Both the position numbers and the translations under genes were made by a program. The notes beneath the pieces are model-generated. The model saw only the letters and a program-made list of their open reading frames with translations. It was not told where the DNA came from and did not search any database. Shown piece after piece: positions 51,601 to 64,000 of a stretch of 64,000 nucleotides of DNA. Origin of the DNA: Dirofilaria immitis. Lineage: Eukaryota > Nematoda > Chromadorea > Rhabditida > Onchocercidae. Position 1 is the first letter of the stretch. The number at the start of each line of letters is the position of its first letter. Where the stretch lies: positions 3,288,501-3,352,500 of the forward strand of contig JAKNDB010000087.1 of NCBI GenBank assembly GCA_024305405.1. The letters run 5' to 3'.

Positions 51601-54600
51601 TCAAGACGAAAAAAATTTGCGAAAGTCAAATGAACAAATGGAAATTTCGATACAATAGCGTAAATCTTCCGATGTTAGAATTTGAATAAAATCAATCTTT
51701 TTCTAGAGAAGAAATTTAGTAAATTTCCATAAACAACGAGAAAAAACTTACGACAGTTCAGAAAGAGACTGCAGCCGGAATAAAGCTATCAGACCTATTG
51801 AAGTCAAGTTCGAGAAACAATCACCACATAAAGCAAACGACTTTAAACGCGATAAGTTTCTCGATATCAAACTGCAATTCAAATTTCTTTCAAACTTGAT
51901 AAACCATAATTTATACAATATAATTTGATGTTTTGCTATCAATGTTTATTGATGCAAATATGAAACACTCCAGAATTTTGACGTATTTTTAAATTATTAA
52001 CTTATATCATATTTTTAATAGTTGTGAATTAACGATAAAAAAATTAGCATCTGATAATCAATTTTTTAATGATTTTTCAAGTTGATAAAAATTTGGATAA
52101 TGAATACTATTAATGTATTTTAAATGCTCTGAAGTTTATTGCTCGATATTATCAGTGAGATAAATATGATTGGAGAAGTGAAAACTTGGATACTGCATGT
52201 ATTCTTTATAAAAGCGAAAAGAAAAATGTAGTTTCAACTACCTGAGTATATCATCAGAAACCAACTGACAACAGCTTAATCGAAATTCGGTGATATTCGG
52301 TGAGTTAAAACACAATTCTTCCAATGACTGTTTATCAAGACGATAGCAACCATCAAGGAAAATCTGGAAAAACATTAAAATAAAATTAAGAAGATATATT
52401 CTTTTTCACCCCGTTTTATTCCGTGTACAGTTTATTTTGTCAGCCACAAACTGTAAAAATAAGAGATATCAGTTTCTAAGTTAACTAATAATATCATTTG
52501 GGAAGAAAAGTTGTATTTGACTCTAAAAAAGTACCTAAATGTATGAGTTTCTCGAGGAAACAATGACTCACTTTTTCTAAAGAATCCCCAAAAAGCCGAA
52601 AGCAACGACCCTGAATCGTCGACATCCTCGAAGATCAATTTCACGCATATTAATGCCTAGTGGCTTGAACAAATACCACATCGTTTTGTCACTCACATTT
52701 ACCATATCTCTATATATAACAGAGCGCAACTTCGTCAACGGCTCACCAAATGTACGTACTGATTGCCAATGACCGCCGAGCCCCGACAAATTGACCTAAA
52801 ATGACTGCGTAACTTGATGTCATATAAGTAAAACAACAAATTAAACTGCAAACAACAAGAAAATTTAAAACATTTATAAAAACTTGATTTCTTAATTTCA
52901 TTTTTTGCGACCCTATTAAAAATGTAAAATCAAAAGTTAAAAAAAATAGAAAAAGCATTTTTGAAATTCACCTCTTCCAAATTTGGACAGGAAGATGAGA
53001 TTATTTGAAAAGCTTGTTCATCTAGCAAATGTACTACTCGGATATATCCAAATATTTCAAATGTACACCACAGCGAGACAAAAGTGCCTGTATTAACCGT
53101 TAAGCTTCCTTTAATTGGAAAGTTCTACAAAATTTTAATAAAATAAATGAAATCATGCACTTTTTCCCTTCTGCTAATTGCAAACTGCAAAATATTTTTC
53201 AAGTAATTTTCAAAAAGCATATTTAAAAATGATAGAAATGATTACAAAAACAGTAAAATGATACATTACCTTCAAATGAATATTTCGGAAAGGATTTGAC
53301 GGCGAAAATGTGCATCCAAAACTGCTATCATTTGAGAATAACAACGCGTCATTCCATTTCCAAGTCTGTAATTTGATAAATAACTTTAAAACGAATGTTA
53401 TGATGCATTCTCGTCCTTAATTCCTCAAAAAAGTAATTCCTCAGAATATAACAGTTATTGAACTTCCCAGAACACTTTTTCAACAAAAAGTCTAGAGATT
53501 AATATCATGGCTACATGCTATATGACTAAGATTGATACTTAGGATACAAATCATACATTCATCTAATTTTTTTCTAGACGATGGCATTTAAAGTTAATGA
53601 GAGAAGAGTGTGTTTATGTCAATACTGCTGATTGCATTTAGATAATAATATTCCTTTTACCTTCTATTTTCATCTTTTTGCTTCTTTTCTTCAATTGTCT
53701 ATCGCCTACCTCTTTTCTTCATTCATTTCTAGCAGCTTTCCTTCGTTTTGTCTATTAAAAGGTATTTCAGAAATTTTAGGTTCTGATAAAGACTCTTGCA
53801 GATAGACTTCGTATCAGATTAGAAATATATGATGGATCATGTTAAGAGAATATACCAAATAGAAAAATAATAACAAAATAAACCTCAATGGATGATTCCA
53901 AGAAGCCTTTGCTTACTCTTTCTAATCGAATTCTATCCGGTGGTGATAAGTAAGATAGTATTAATGTAAGTACCTTTGCCGGCAATTTAGACAATGATAA
54001 TCGATTTTCGAACTGAAAATATCCCAGTTAAATGATCAATAATTAAGAATTTCAAAAGAAATCATTTCCTTTTCCTTTTAATCCTCAAAAAGAAGATACA
54101 ATGAAAAGTGTTTCAGTCAATCAGAAGCAATGGTTTGAAGATGATTATTGCTAAATACTATAACCACCAAACATATAAAATAAAAGAATTTTTTTTAGAA
54201 TATCCTCGTTCGAAATATCTGGTATGGTAGGAGATATATTGTATTAAATACCAGAAATCCTAATGCTTCATAGCAAACGAAAAAAATTTTCCAAATAACG
54301 AAAATTTAAATTTTTATAAAAAATGAACCAATGATGCAACGTCTGATAAAGTAGATAATGTTGTACTCCGCGATGTAACAGCCGTCACGCTGCTTGAGAG
54401 ATTATCTGGAAAAAATAAATATCAATATTTATAACATGAAACAAGATTTCAATATTGAAAATCTTATAAGGAATTAAATCATGGATGTGGAATTTCGTCG
54501 ACCAACTTCTCGAAACAAAACTTATTTTTAGATAGAGTTAGTTCATAGAAACTATTCTATTTGACGCATTTTTAAAATTTAAATGATTCAATATTGAAAA

Positions 54601-54867
54601 GAATCATATATGCCCTTTTCCTTTCTTCTGATCCTCTTCCTCCTCCTAGTATGACCAGTGATGCTGCATCTTATGGTAGAGAAAATGAGCATTCATCTCA
54701 AACAATTTTCAATTTTGATTTTTTCGGGAAAATTAAAATTTGTTTTAATCATAATTTATTCATAGCAAATATTAATTGAACAGTACCTGATTCTAAAGAG
54801 ATGCTCATCTTTTCAATCGGATTTCCAGCAACATTTTTCTTTTGATTGATAACTGGAAACAAAAGTG

Positions 54868-54900
<33 letters not shown>

Positions 54901-57614
54901 ATCACCCATCTGTCTATTTGTTCAGCTTACTCCTCTATTTGTCTGTCTATATTTATATCTATCTAATTATCTATTTATTTATCTATCTATCGGTCTGATT
55001 TAGAACTAATTTCTGAAAAGCAAAAATTTGCAGTTTACCTGTGATATCAACATTACTTGATCATAAAATTTCAATTCATCTGCAATTGCACTTTTTGCTC
55101 GTTCTGCACTCTCTATGTTTCTAAAAAAATGTTAGTTAAAAATCTTAACTCCAAAAATGACATTTTTGAACTTTTAATTATTATTTGCACCAGCAAAATT
55201 TAAAATTTAGTTTTAAAATTTAGTATTTTGAAATCAGTTTTATTCAATATATTTGAAGCATGTTTTTGACGAACTTAAAGGTAATGCAGGCGGTCAAGTT
55301 TGATCGAGATTTCTTTGGTAACGTAGCATAAAGTGAATACTGACGTTCTTCTGATGGTATATGACAACTTGCAATCTGCAAAGAACGGAGTTGCTAGGTA
55401 AAAGATAAAAATGTAATTGATCTTCTCCAGAGAAGGCTCATGCTGACGCGGAAGGAAACAAACAAATAGTTTATAAAGCTGAGTGAGATTCATCTTACTA
55501 CATTTTGACTATCAAGTAATGTTTCTTGTGGGGAGAATTATTCCCAATCAAGATGTAAGCACTGCTCATCCTAAACAAGCAATATTGAAATCTCAGAATT
55601 GATTAAAAATAAATAAGAAATTACTGAATTCAAATACTTCGGAATTGCTTTCAAATGACAGTTTTATTTAAATGATGCAAAACAAAGCGCCTTCATCAGA
55701 AGTCTCTGTTGGAATTCAATGTTAACCAAAATACCGTGAGGATAGCTCATAAAATAATTTGACGCCACTTTAATGTCGACACAGTACCGTGTAAAGAGGA
55801 TGAAATCAAATGGATCATTTTTTAGAAAATAAGGATAGGAATCAAAATATGTACATAATTAAGGAACTTACAGGACCAAATTTTGAGAAAAACGATTTAA
55901 GCTGATTAGCTGTGACGCGGTGGGAAATATTCGTGACCAGAATTTTTCGATCTTCATTTCTTGATCGCTGATATGAACTGTCGCGATGTCTTGTCCGTGT
56001 CGCTGATGATGATATTGATAGATCAGGATTCAAACCACCGAAAATTTATGAAGGAGTGTAATTTAAAATGCGAATCCATAAAATACTTCACGAATTCCAG
56101 TTATGTCAATCTACATGGGCATCAGCAAAAAAATGTGTGCATAAACCCATATAATATTTGCGAGAAAATGAAACGCAGGAAATAACAATAGTTCTAATCA
56201 AAAGTATAAAAAGCTTTATCCAAAGCCTCCTCTATTTCTGGAAGCAAATGGAAGAAACAAATTCTTGAAGCAAGCGTGATATTTCAAAAATTAAAATATA
56301 ACCGTAAACTTAGTAAAAAATTCTTACAATCAGCAGTATCAACTACTTGTTCATCGGACACAAGCATCGGCAACAGGCGTCTATATTTTAAAAATTCGAC
56401 TGCCGAATGAGACCATGTACGCCTAAAAACAAAAGTATTTTAAAAACTTGTTGAAAAGCACTTTCATATCATAAAGTTCGTACATACTCAATGAACCAAA
56501 ATTATTATATGAATTAACATTAGTTAAAGAACATTTTGTTCCCATGGATATTGAGTACCTCAATCGAAATTTGTCCTTCGGGATCCCTTTAACAATGTAA
56601 CATTTTTCAGAATCAAGTATTTTTCTACTTGTACTACATTTCACAATTTTAATAAAAAATAATCGACGAAACCGTTCACAACAAAATGAAGATCACCACT
56701 GACTTATCGAAGCATGCTGATTACTATTATATTCTATAAGTTGGATTTCAAAAAATCGATATTTTATCAAGGACGATAAAATTCCATATAAGATGTAACT
56801 GCACTTCAAACTTATCATCGATACCTTACCTTAATCTCCCAATACTGAAGAATCTTGCTCGTGTAACAAAATTTTGAAATGTTTCAGAGAGGTCGTTCAG
56901 ACCACGATTTTCCAAATTATAACCATGAAGGCGTCGTAATGTTTTAAACATTGCCTAAAACAATAAATCGGTGATTCGCAATATCACGCAAAAATTAATC
57001 TTATCACTCCTATCATCATTAAGTTGATTGTAGTGTAAAGCAGCAAATTTCCTGAACTGAAATCACATATTAGATATAATTTCATTTAACACGATCTATA
57101 TGAGCTTCGAAAAAAATAATATCAGTCGTTAAATCATATTATTTTTCACAGTCGCATTATATGTGTTGTGTCCGGCAAAAATAATTCTTCGTTCGATTTT
57201 TGCTCAACTTAAAAAAAATGGCTTTTAAAAATACTTTAGGAATGACGCAAAAATAAACAGTAGCGTTGATAAGACTAACAATTGACAAAAATCTCGTTGA
57301 ATGATAAATTAAATACTCTTTTTTAAATAAATTAGAGATAAGCTATTCTATAAAAAGTTTGAAGTGATTAATCTTCTTTTTATCTTAATTGTGATGTCGA
57401 TAATTTATTCTCATTTAAATATTTTTTAAATGCTTTCAGATCGAACATACAGCACAGTTAAGTTTGAAATTTTTCCATGGCATTCATTATATTAAATTAA
57501 ATGTAGAATTCATTAAGTTGAATTTAAACTTGCTCGTTAAGAAATAAAAAATAACAGCACTGTAATACTAACCGCTGGTCTTGCAAATGTAGAAGCTTCA
57601 CTTCGGAAATCCAT
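48666..57614 (-). CDS. RRM / F-box / leucine-rich-repeat protein
   Basis: A likely SCF ubiquitin-ligase substrate receptor with an RNA-binding domain. Exons: 57573-57614, 56830-56954, 56328-56422, 55872-56002, 55275-55375, 55039-55120, 54787-54852, 54329-54405, 53884-54012, 53270-53365, 52972-53124, 52572-52795, 52242-52363, 51752-51871, 51357-51513, 51102-51278, 49836-49904, 49453-49546, 49041-49103, 48666-48784; about 747 residues. An N-terminal part of unknown type is followed by an RRM at about 107-192 (KILVTNISHRV; ACITFKNIESAERAKSAIA), an F-box at about 247-283 (LSKLPAKVLTLILSYL), AMN1/FBXL-type repeats to about 650 (CPNLEEVNLSGLG; LKNLEHVDLSGC) and an acidic tail. Phases agree at every junction except 55039/54852, which needs one base. 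Run 52590-52594 lacks one base, and exon 52972-53124 shows compensating shifts. If the 55039 junction is false, these could be two genes. I know no standard name. Confidence 0.8.
50215..50229 (+). repeat. 15-bp direct repeat, left copy
   Basis: TGTGTACACCGTATA occurs here and again at 50890-50904. The pair brackets about 660 bases that include the ProP-like fragment. Such repeats can mark a duplicated target or a microhomology join, but the motif is partly self-complementary and chance is possible. Confidence 0.6.
50560..50730 (+). pseudogene. ProP-like MFS transporter fragment (Wolbachia-like nuclear insertion)
   Basis: ProP-type transporters import proline, betaine or related solutes with protons. 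The open segment contains FGIAGLGAMVRPLSASAF followed directly by GHIGDRYGRKMALMIAILL, the hallmark loop between helices 2 and 3 of the bacterial MHS branch, then IAFIPSYS and a stop at 50728-50730. About 55 of some 420 residues remain. A possible further remnant (VQGLELG) is readable near 50850-50870, like the next conserved motif of the family. Nematode SLC22 transporters have a different loop, so a native exon is unlikely. It runs opposite to the host F-box gene and lies within its intron. Confidence 0.8.
50890..50904 (+). repeat. 15-bp direct repeat, right copy
   Basis: This is the exact second copy of TGTGTACACCGTATA found at 50215-50229. It lies just beyond the last trace of transporter-like sequence, so the pair could mark the edges of the inserted piece. 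Confidence 0.6.
54870..54898. repeat. (AT)n microsatellite
   Basis: Fourteen alternating AT units lie in the intron between exons 55039-55120 and 54787-54852 of the F-box gene, close to the acceptor of the exon whose phase does not fit. It is the longest AT run in the window. Confidence 0.9.
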
Positions 57615-59200
57615 TGTATACTCGTGATTATGAGCCGAAAAATTTGTAAATTTTTGATAACTTATCAATTTACTGACCTCTAATTCACTATCTGTGAGAA
57701 ATATATCATGAAAACGCATGCACAAATGCATATTTAATATTAATAATTTAACTATAAATTCAACTTCCAACGGAAAAAAATGAGTTGTTTTGGAAGCAAC
57801 AAAATGATATTATTAACATGTAATAAATATAAAAATACTATATGTTTTTCAGAATTATTTATATGCATTAGTATTTTCAATGTAATATGTGTAATGTTTC
57901 AACAACGCATATAATCAGTTTGAATAAATGTACAGGAAGCTATTTTGTTGAAAAATGATTAAAGTATTTAGTCTGATTTTTCGTTCCATAAAAATTTCAC
58001 ATAACAAACAAACAAGAGAGGAAATTATAAAAGGAATTTATTCATTCATCCATCAAAATAAACGCTATAATTTTAAGGATAAAATACTACAAGCGTTTGG
58101 AGGAACATACTGTTTCTGCAACGAAGTTAAAAACAATCAACCAATTAATCATTCCTTACTCTTTCAAAGTAACAAAGAAACGAAAGAGATACACGAATTT
58201 CATAACTCATCCGTGAAATAAATTGTCACTTCCGGTTTTTCTCTTCTCTTTCTGTAGTCGTGTTAGTATCTATTTCTTGTTGTTGGCAGCTTGCCAGTGG
58301 TTCAAGTTTTTTCTTTGTTAGACCTTCATTGTTATCTTTGCATGATGCTATGAATAGGAAACCTAGGTGGGTTAAGGGTGGGAATTTATTGACTTGAAGT
58401 AATTGAAATTGAAAGCTTTAGCTATCGTATGTCTGATGTTTGTAATATTTTTGTTTTGCATTTTGCATGTCAACAAATTTTTCTATCCATAGAAAAACTT
58501 GCATGGCGTTTTATGAAGTACTAATTATTCATTTCATAATTCTGCAACTTAAATCTTTACTCTCTTTCTCTCTCATACTGAATTTATCGTTGTCTTTTCG
58601 TATATTGCTTCATTGTATGCGCGTATAATTGCGTGCATACTGTAAATAAGCTGATTAATGTACGTACTGTAAATAAACACATACGTACTGTAAATATGTA
58701 CGTGTACATACTCATTTGAAACTGATTAATGATTACTTTTCATCTTATCGACAAATAGCAATAGATGTTGAGATTATTACGCAGTATATACTAAAAGATT
58801 CCGACACATTTCTAGCCAAATGATGAATTAAAATTAATGTAGAATAAATAGCATAATAGTATGTTAAAGTAAGTAGAAATAACTTTTACCAGTGTTCTTT
58901 AATTCCATCTTCTTATTTTTCCAATGATTATATCGAAAAGCCTATTTTGCATGAAGTATTACTCAGGTAATGCTAGTATTAAAAATTAATAAAACTTAAA
59001 TTTATAGCTTATTTTAGTTTCAAAATAAAAAGACTGCTTAATTCATCTGAGGATTAAAGTTAAAAAATTTCCCTCGGATGATATATATGAGACCATTAGT
59101 AATATATTTACATTTTTGGTTAGTAAATTGTGAATTTATCAAGTTGGCCATTTTTCTCCTGTATGTAAAATCTTTGATTGATTGCATTGGTTTATTTCAG
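57615..59200. other. Divergent intergenic region, no gene seen
   Basis: This stretch lies between the start of the F-box gene (minus) and the start of the MARVEL gene (plus) and should contain both promoters. An 88-codon open frame at 57955-58221 has no recognisable family features, and its composition resembles the AT-rich background, so I do not call it. No X-box or other known motif was seen. Confidence 0.45.
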
Positions 59201-59211
59201 ATTTCTTCAAA

Positions 59212-60173
59212 ATGGTTGAAATTGATAAAGAATTTCCCAAAAATGGCCATTTGGTATAGTTATGACTGCCCAGTGGGTAAGTTTCATATTAATTTTTCGT
59301 AATTTTTATCTCTTCCGTTACTCAAAGAACGATTAGTTTATTATATCTTTTACATGAAAATAATGTAAATCAGATAATTGGTTTACGAATTATCCATATG
59401 AAGTTGTTTTTAACTAATTTTGTACTTTCAGTTTGGTTGTTTTATACTGCTAATCATTTTATACTGCTCACCATATTACTATGGTGGAACATCGTTTGTA
59501 TTTTTCTGCGCTTGGACAATATTTCTTGTCGGTTTGCTTACGTGGATTGTCCATCTGTTTGGTTTTCAACGACGAATGTTGAATATCGGACAAATGTCAG
59601 CATTTATACCATTTGCACTTCTAGTAAGTTTATTAATCTCACTGAAGTTACCATTATATGATCATTACAAATCTAAAACAGTTTTGCGAATGTAAAATTT
59701 GTAGTTTCGCTTTCTCAATGTTATTTCATACATTTATTTCAAAAATCTTCATTTTTAATTTCAGCTTTTCGTATATTCATTGCTGTTTTCTTCTTTTTCT
59801 GCATTTCGGGGTTGATTTGCTTGATTAGCATGTTTTCATCGATTGGCCGCACTGCCAGCCTTTTCTTCGTTTATCTTTTCGCTACGGTAAGTTTTCCACT
59901 ATATTTCGATGAATATTTTTTCCTTAAATTTTCTTTTAGTTTTAATTCATTTTTAAAAATATGAAATATAGATTTCAAAAATTTCAGCTACTTTGTCTAT
60001 TTTGTGCAGCGATGTGTGGTTACATGGCAATCCTTCTGTATCGTGCTACTCCGAATGGATTGCTTCTGAACTTGAGAACGGTAATAATCGAAGGTGATAA
60101 AGCAAGTACAATTAGTACTACAGCAGCTACAATGTCTCCAGGAGTCTATCCTCAAGGTACGAATCCAGTATAA
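59212..60173 (+). CDS. Four-pass MARVEL-type membrane protein
   Basis: Exons: 59201-59276 (ATG at 59212, 11 bases behind an acceptor, so spliced-leader addition is likely), 59432-59623, 59765-59886 and 59988-60173; about 190 residues. The protein starts MVEIDKEFP, then four hydrophobic segments follow: around FGCFILLIILYC, TSFVFFCAWTIFLVGLL, RIFIAVFFFFCISGLICL and LLCLFCAAMCGYMAILLY. A Ser/Thr-rich tail ends in GTNPV. Spacing and residues between helices fit MARVEL-domain proteins, which act in membrane apposition and vesicle traffic; the substrate or partner is unknown. Two homopolymers each lack one base, 59239-59243 and 59766-59769; with them all splice phases are 0 and the hydrophobic segments are continuous. 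Other small tetraspan families remain possible. Confidence 0.8.
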
Positions 60174-63100
60174 GATGGTGTTCAGTCATGTTGCGGAAAG
60201 TATTTGTAACAAAATATTTCACCGAAAAGTGGTGTAAAGGTGCTGTATTTAAAAAAGCCGCTTTTATTTCCTAATGAAATATCTTTATTGTAAAGTTTTG
60301 TATTTTGCTGACTTGAAGCTGCGGTGAATAAATGAAAGAGAGATAGCTTTGTACTGTCTGTTTCTTAGCTCATCCTGAAACTTTTAAACTGTCGATGGGA
60401 GATATATCCTAAAAATATTCAGGACTATTCTTATTATTTATATACATTTTGAAAAGAAATTTGGGATTTAGTCGAAAATATTCTTGATTAGGATGTACGG
60501 AACTCGTATGTATGCTTTTTATTTTGGATTAAAATGGTGAAATGATTTTTGTTAAGTATTGTTTCATAGCAAAAGCAAGTGGTACTCTATTCCTCTCTAT
60601 CATTAGTTAGGACCAGAATCTTTCTGATGAATACATGCGATAAATTTGTTGTTCCTCGCAGATTGAAAAGTTTTACCTCTGATTTGATGATGTATTTACG
60701 ATGTTAAATTTTACTTATAGTTCTCTGCGTATTCCGTGATAAGTAGTTATCAGTGGAGTGAAAATCTTGTTGATTTAAGGGCTTTGTTTGTGTTCAGATT
60801 AGTGAATAACTATCATATGGGTAATTCTTTTTCATATTCTACGAATATTTTATTAAGAGACCAGTAAACTTTTGCTTTATCTGTTTTCTACCAACATATT
60901 GTATCAAAATAAGAATATAATTATTGTAATACTTTGTGATTGAGTTGCGGGTTCAGGGTATACTTGTTTTGCAAAGTGAGATGATTATATGTGGTAGATT
61001 AGGCAGCATTTGTTTCTGCACCTTTTTTCGATAATTATATATTATAATATATTGCATTTTCATCCGATATCAAATGATTTAAACTTTTGATTTGCTCTAC
61101 TCAAATTATAGATGTCTTTTATCAATTAAACAAAATCAAAATTTGTTTTCAAAAATTTAATATGATTTTGAAGTCAACTCAATTTTGGCCTTTGTAATTG
61201 GGCTTATCAATGACAAGAAAAATAAATTTTTGAATATGAGGAATTATTGATCTGTTTCTATCATTTCATGAAGTTAATTAAAAACAATTAGAAACTTATA
61301 ATTTTTTCCGTAGGAATGTTCGAAACTTTTGGAAGTGGTATTGGTATTTTTAAGCATAATCTTATTGTTCTTTTTGTTGAGATTGTAGCTTAGGTGAGGT
61401 ACACATCATTTCTTGATTTAGAACTCCATTTTATCTGCTTAATTCGTGTATCTGAAGATTTATTTCATTTCGCTGCATTGTAATTAAAGTTTTGATGTTT
61501 ATTGCTTCCACTACTTCATTAACTTAATGTTTGTATATGTGTGCTTGCTTCGCCACACTATTATATTAAACTTACCTGTACAATGTGACTGTCATGCTTA
61601 TATTATTATAATTATTCAATTTAAGGAAATTATGGAAATTGTAAATGCAAACTGTGCATGAGTTCCGTGAAGTAATAATACTATTATTTATTTTGCTTTT
61701 ACAAATACTGTCATTTATAAGAAAGACTAATTTTCAGCTCCAGTCCGATACTTATAATATATTTTACTGAGCAATTCTAAATATTCTAATTTTCAAGAGA
61801 AGTTTGCTTAAGGTCGGAAAAAGGAGAAGCAAGAAGAAATAATTATATGACATTGTTCAAATTAAGGTTATTGGTAATAAAGCTAAAAAAATATAAAAAA
61901 ATTGACGATAGTGAGAATAAACATGTGATCGCGTGAAACTGAGATTTTGATCGTAAAAGTACAAATGTCAGTAACAGTCCTTGAAATGTCACATTTCAAG
62001 GCTAAAGTTTAGTAGCAAATTCGAAAGTCAGATATATTAGCAGGGAAGTATGACAAGTGCGGTATGGACTTCAACAATCTAGCACTAACATTTACACTGA
62101 TCACTGCAAGGTTTTTAATGAATTGATGTTAAGTGAAAACTGGTTTTTGAAGTAATCGCTTCTTTTGCATATATTGCGAAGAAACGTAACATACGTTAAA
62201 TTGAATTTCAATGGCAAATTTAATTGAATTGCAGGTCAAGCCTTTTCAGACATCGATGGAGTTGGATATATCACATTTAACAACAATTGAATTTTTGTCA
62301 ACGAAATTCTTATTCCATTTTATGGTTAAATTTTTTATATCCATAAATTATATATGGCAGGAGATAATTTAAATTTGGTATTCATAGAAATTTGAGAAAG
62401 TTTATTATTATTATTTTTTTTTGCTATATCCATTTCTAAATAATTTTTAACGATGTCATTAACATTGAGTGAGTTTTAAGATCTACGGCTGACCTTCTAT
62501 GCAAATTCAAACTCTCTTCTACCATATATAAAAATTGTAAATTTATAGAAAGGCAAGTTAAGAACACATAATATATCTAACCATCTTTTTTTCAATCAAT
62601 CGAACAAAAAGAAAGTGATTGGTCTTATATATGAAATAATAAAAATTTTCGGATTTTCAAGACAACTGTCAATCATTGGGAATGAACCAGTGATAGAAAA
62701 ACCTCTAAATCCTTTTCTTTAAATCACAAAAATTTCGATGGTAATCAGTGTTGGAATAATCGAAATACTTTATAATAAAAATATATCAAGATAATTTAGA
62801 TATTATTATGTTATATAATTCATCTCAAATCTAACAACTGATTTATAATATAAAATCCATTAATCATAGTATGAAGTCTCGAAACAAATGAGTTACTTGT
62901 GCTAATTAAGTTAAAGTAGAAAGCGAAGGAGTGTGGAAATACTGTGATTTGATCTGATAAGGGAACTCTATCAAGTGATCAATCGAATTTCCAAACCAGG
63001 TAGATTACCATTAGATGTAGGGAATGATGCTCAATTAACTTTTTCAATCTATAAACTTTTTTCAGTGTATTGAAGCATAGTAACTATTAATTCATCTTGG

Positions 63101-64000
63101 TTTATAACTAATTATTACGTCAATTCTTGATTATGTTATCTTTACACTTCAAATTATTTTTCAATCCGAATCAAATGCGTGGGAAGCAAAAATTTACTCA
63201 AATATTTATCTTTACATTATTGAAAATTACGCTAATTTATCATCAACAATTTCAAAATGAACAACGACAATCGATCCAGATATGTGCTGGAAAGCATAGT
63301 TTTATAATGAATATTGGTGATTTTGCGATTTTATTATGAATCTATTAATAAAACTTGTGCTTATACTTGGAATAATTTTCGATTTTGTCGAGAATCAGTT
63401 GCTTCGATCATTGCAGTCCAAGTCAGTGTAAAACATGGCATAATAATAATCGAAATTATCATAGAACTTCGACTAAGTTCAACAATCAATTTGTTGATCC
63501 TATTCGTAGCAGGTTTAATTAAACTTTGACCGTTTTTCCTGGCTCGAAGTATTACGCTTCAGATTTCATCTTAAGAACGCTAAAATGAGCCAAGTGTGAC
63601 TGCGATCAAAATTATGTATGCAAGAAGCATTAAAATTTTTGAATTTTATTTATTTATTTTTTTTGGTTATTTTCTGCACCTGTACAAATTCATGTTTCCA
63701 TTCATCTGCATATTCACTCTTTTGTTAGCAATTTTATCGATAGAATATATATAATATAAATATTAATAAAAATAACATTTCTCGATTTCTAAGTTGAAGC
63801 ATTTCATTTTCGGAAGAAAAAAATGATAAACAAAGAAAATAAGCTGTAAGATTATTTTTGCATAATTAACAGAACAAATGCAACACAAAGCATTAATAAT
63901 AGAATAAAAATCGTTGTAACAATAAAGATATCAGATTTTTTCAATTTCAATTCATCTAATTTATCATAGGTTCCAATCGTTACATGTTGAACTTTAGCAA
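60174..64000. other. 3' flank and gene-free stretch
   Basis: An AATAAA hexamer at 60327-60332, about 155 bases behind the MARVEL gene stop codon, is a plausible polyadenylation signal. Beyond it I see no splice-bounded coding sequence on either strand. Open frames near 63127-63339 and 63314-63529 have background composition and no recognisable features. Confidence 0.45.
60327..60332 (+). terminator. Possible polyadenylation signal
   Basis: AATAAA lies 154 bases after the stop codon of the MARVEL-type gene on the same strand. This distance is normal for nematode 3' untranslated regions. In AT-rich DNA the hexamer is common, so the assignment rests mainly on position. Confidence 0.4.

Noticed and set aside
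57955..58221. 88-codon open frame upstream of the MARVEL gene
   Set aside because: No family feature, AT-rich background composition and no splice or trans-splice context beyond chance.
4703..60173. Programmed ribosomal frameshifting as the cause of the many frame changes
   Set aside because: The shifts occur in nearly every gene and in several exons of the same gene, without shared slippery sites; an assembly error explains them better.
1..64000. tRNA, rRNA, CRISPR arrays or prokaryotic operons
   Set aside because: No cloverleaf, ribosomal signature or regular spacer array was seen by eye, and the gene structure is eukaryotic throughout. A tRNA scan could not be run.

Overview
The window is eukaryotic nuclear DNA from a nematode, most likely a filarial worm of the Onchocercidae. 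It is very AT-rich. Its genes consist of short exons (27 to about 400 bases) split by GT-AG introns, and first exons start just behind splice acceptors, as expected for spliced-leader trans-splicing. Two decayed bacterial gene fragments of Rickettsiales/Wolbachia type (a transketolase and a ProP-like transporter) sit among the nematode genes, which is typical of filarial genomes. The species cannot be decided from what I can see.

Layout. 1-4702: no gene seen. 4703-9391 (-): complete PINK1 mitochondrial kinase in 12 exons. 12780-17770 (-): a multi-exon gene I cannot identify. 18050-40162 (-): a complete RFX-family transcription factor, the daf-19 orthologue, about 22 kb with two introns of 6-7 kb. 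It ends only about 270 bases before the unidentified gene, so the two may form an operon. 40179-42143: a shared upstream region with two candidate X-boxes (RFX binding sites) and a long hairpin. 42144-42990 (+): a probable divergent gene whose start codon lies 123 bases behind an X-box. 47075-47332 (+): transketolase remnant. 48666-57614 (-): a 20-exon gene joining an RRM, an F-box and leucine-rich repeats, with the ProP remnant inside its 1.2 kb intron (49905-51101). 59212-60173 (+): a small four-pass membrane protein of MARVEL type. 60174-64000: no gene seen.

Reading frames. Almost every multi-exon gene needs exactly one extra base at several places, nearly always in a run of identical bases (for example 4824-4829, 7153-7157, 7810-7814, 8901-8904, 19370-19373, 20277-20283, 52590-52594, 59239-59243, 59766-59769). 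With these, splice phases fit throughout PINK1, across most of the RFX gene and across the MARVEL gene. I read this as homopolymer shortening in a long-read assembly, not as gene decay. It explains why no long uninterrupted reading frame exists here. By contrast, the bacterial fragments carry substitutions and stops and are truly decayed.

The genes do not form one pathway. The most interesting unit is the RFX gene with its bidirectional, X-box-bearing upstream region: it suggests autoregulation of the master cilium regulator and an RFX-controlled divergent neighbour.
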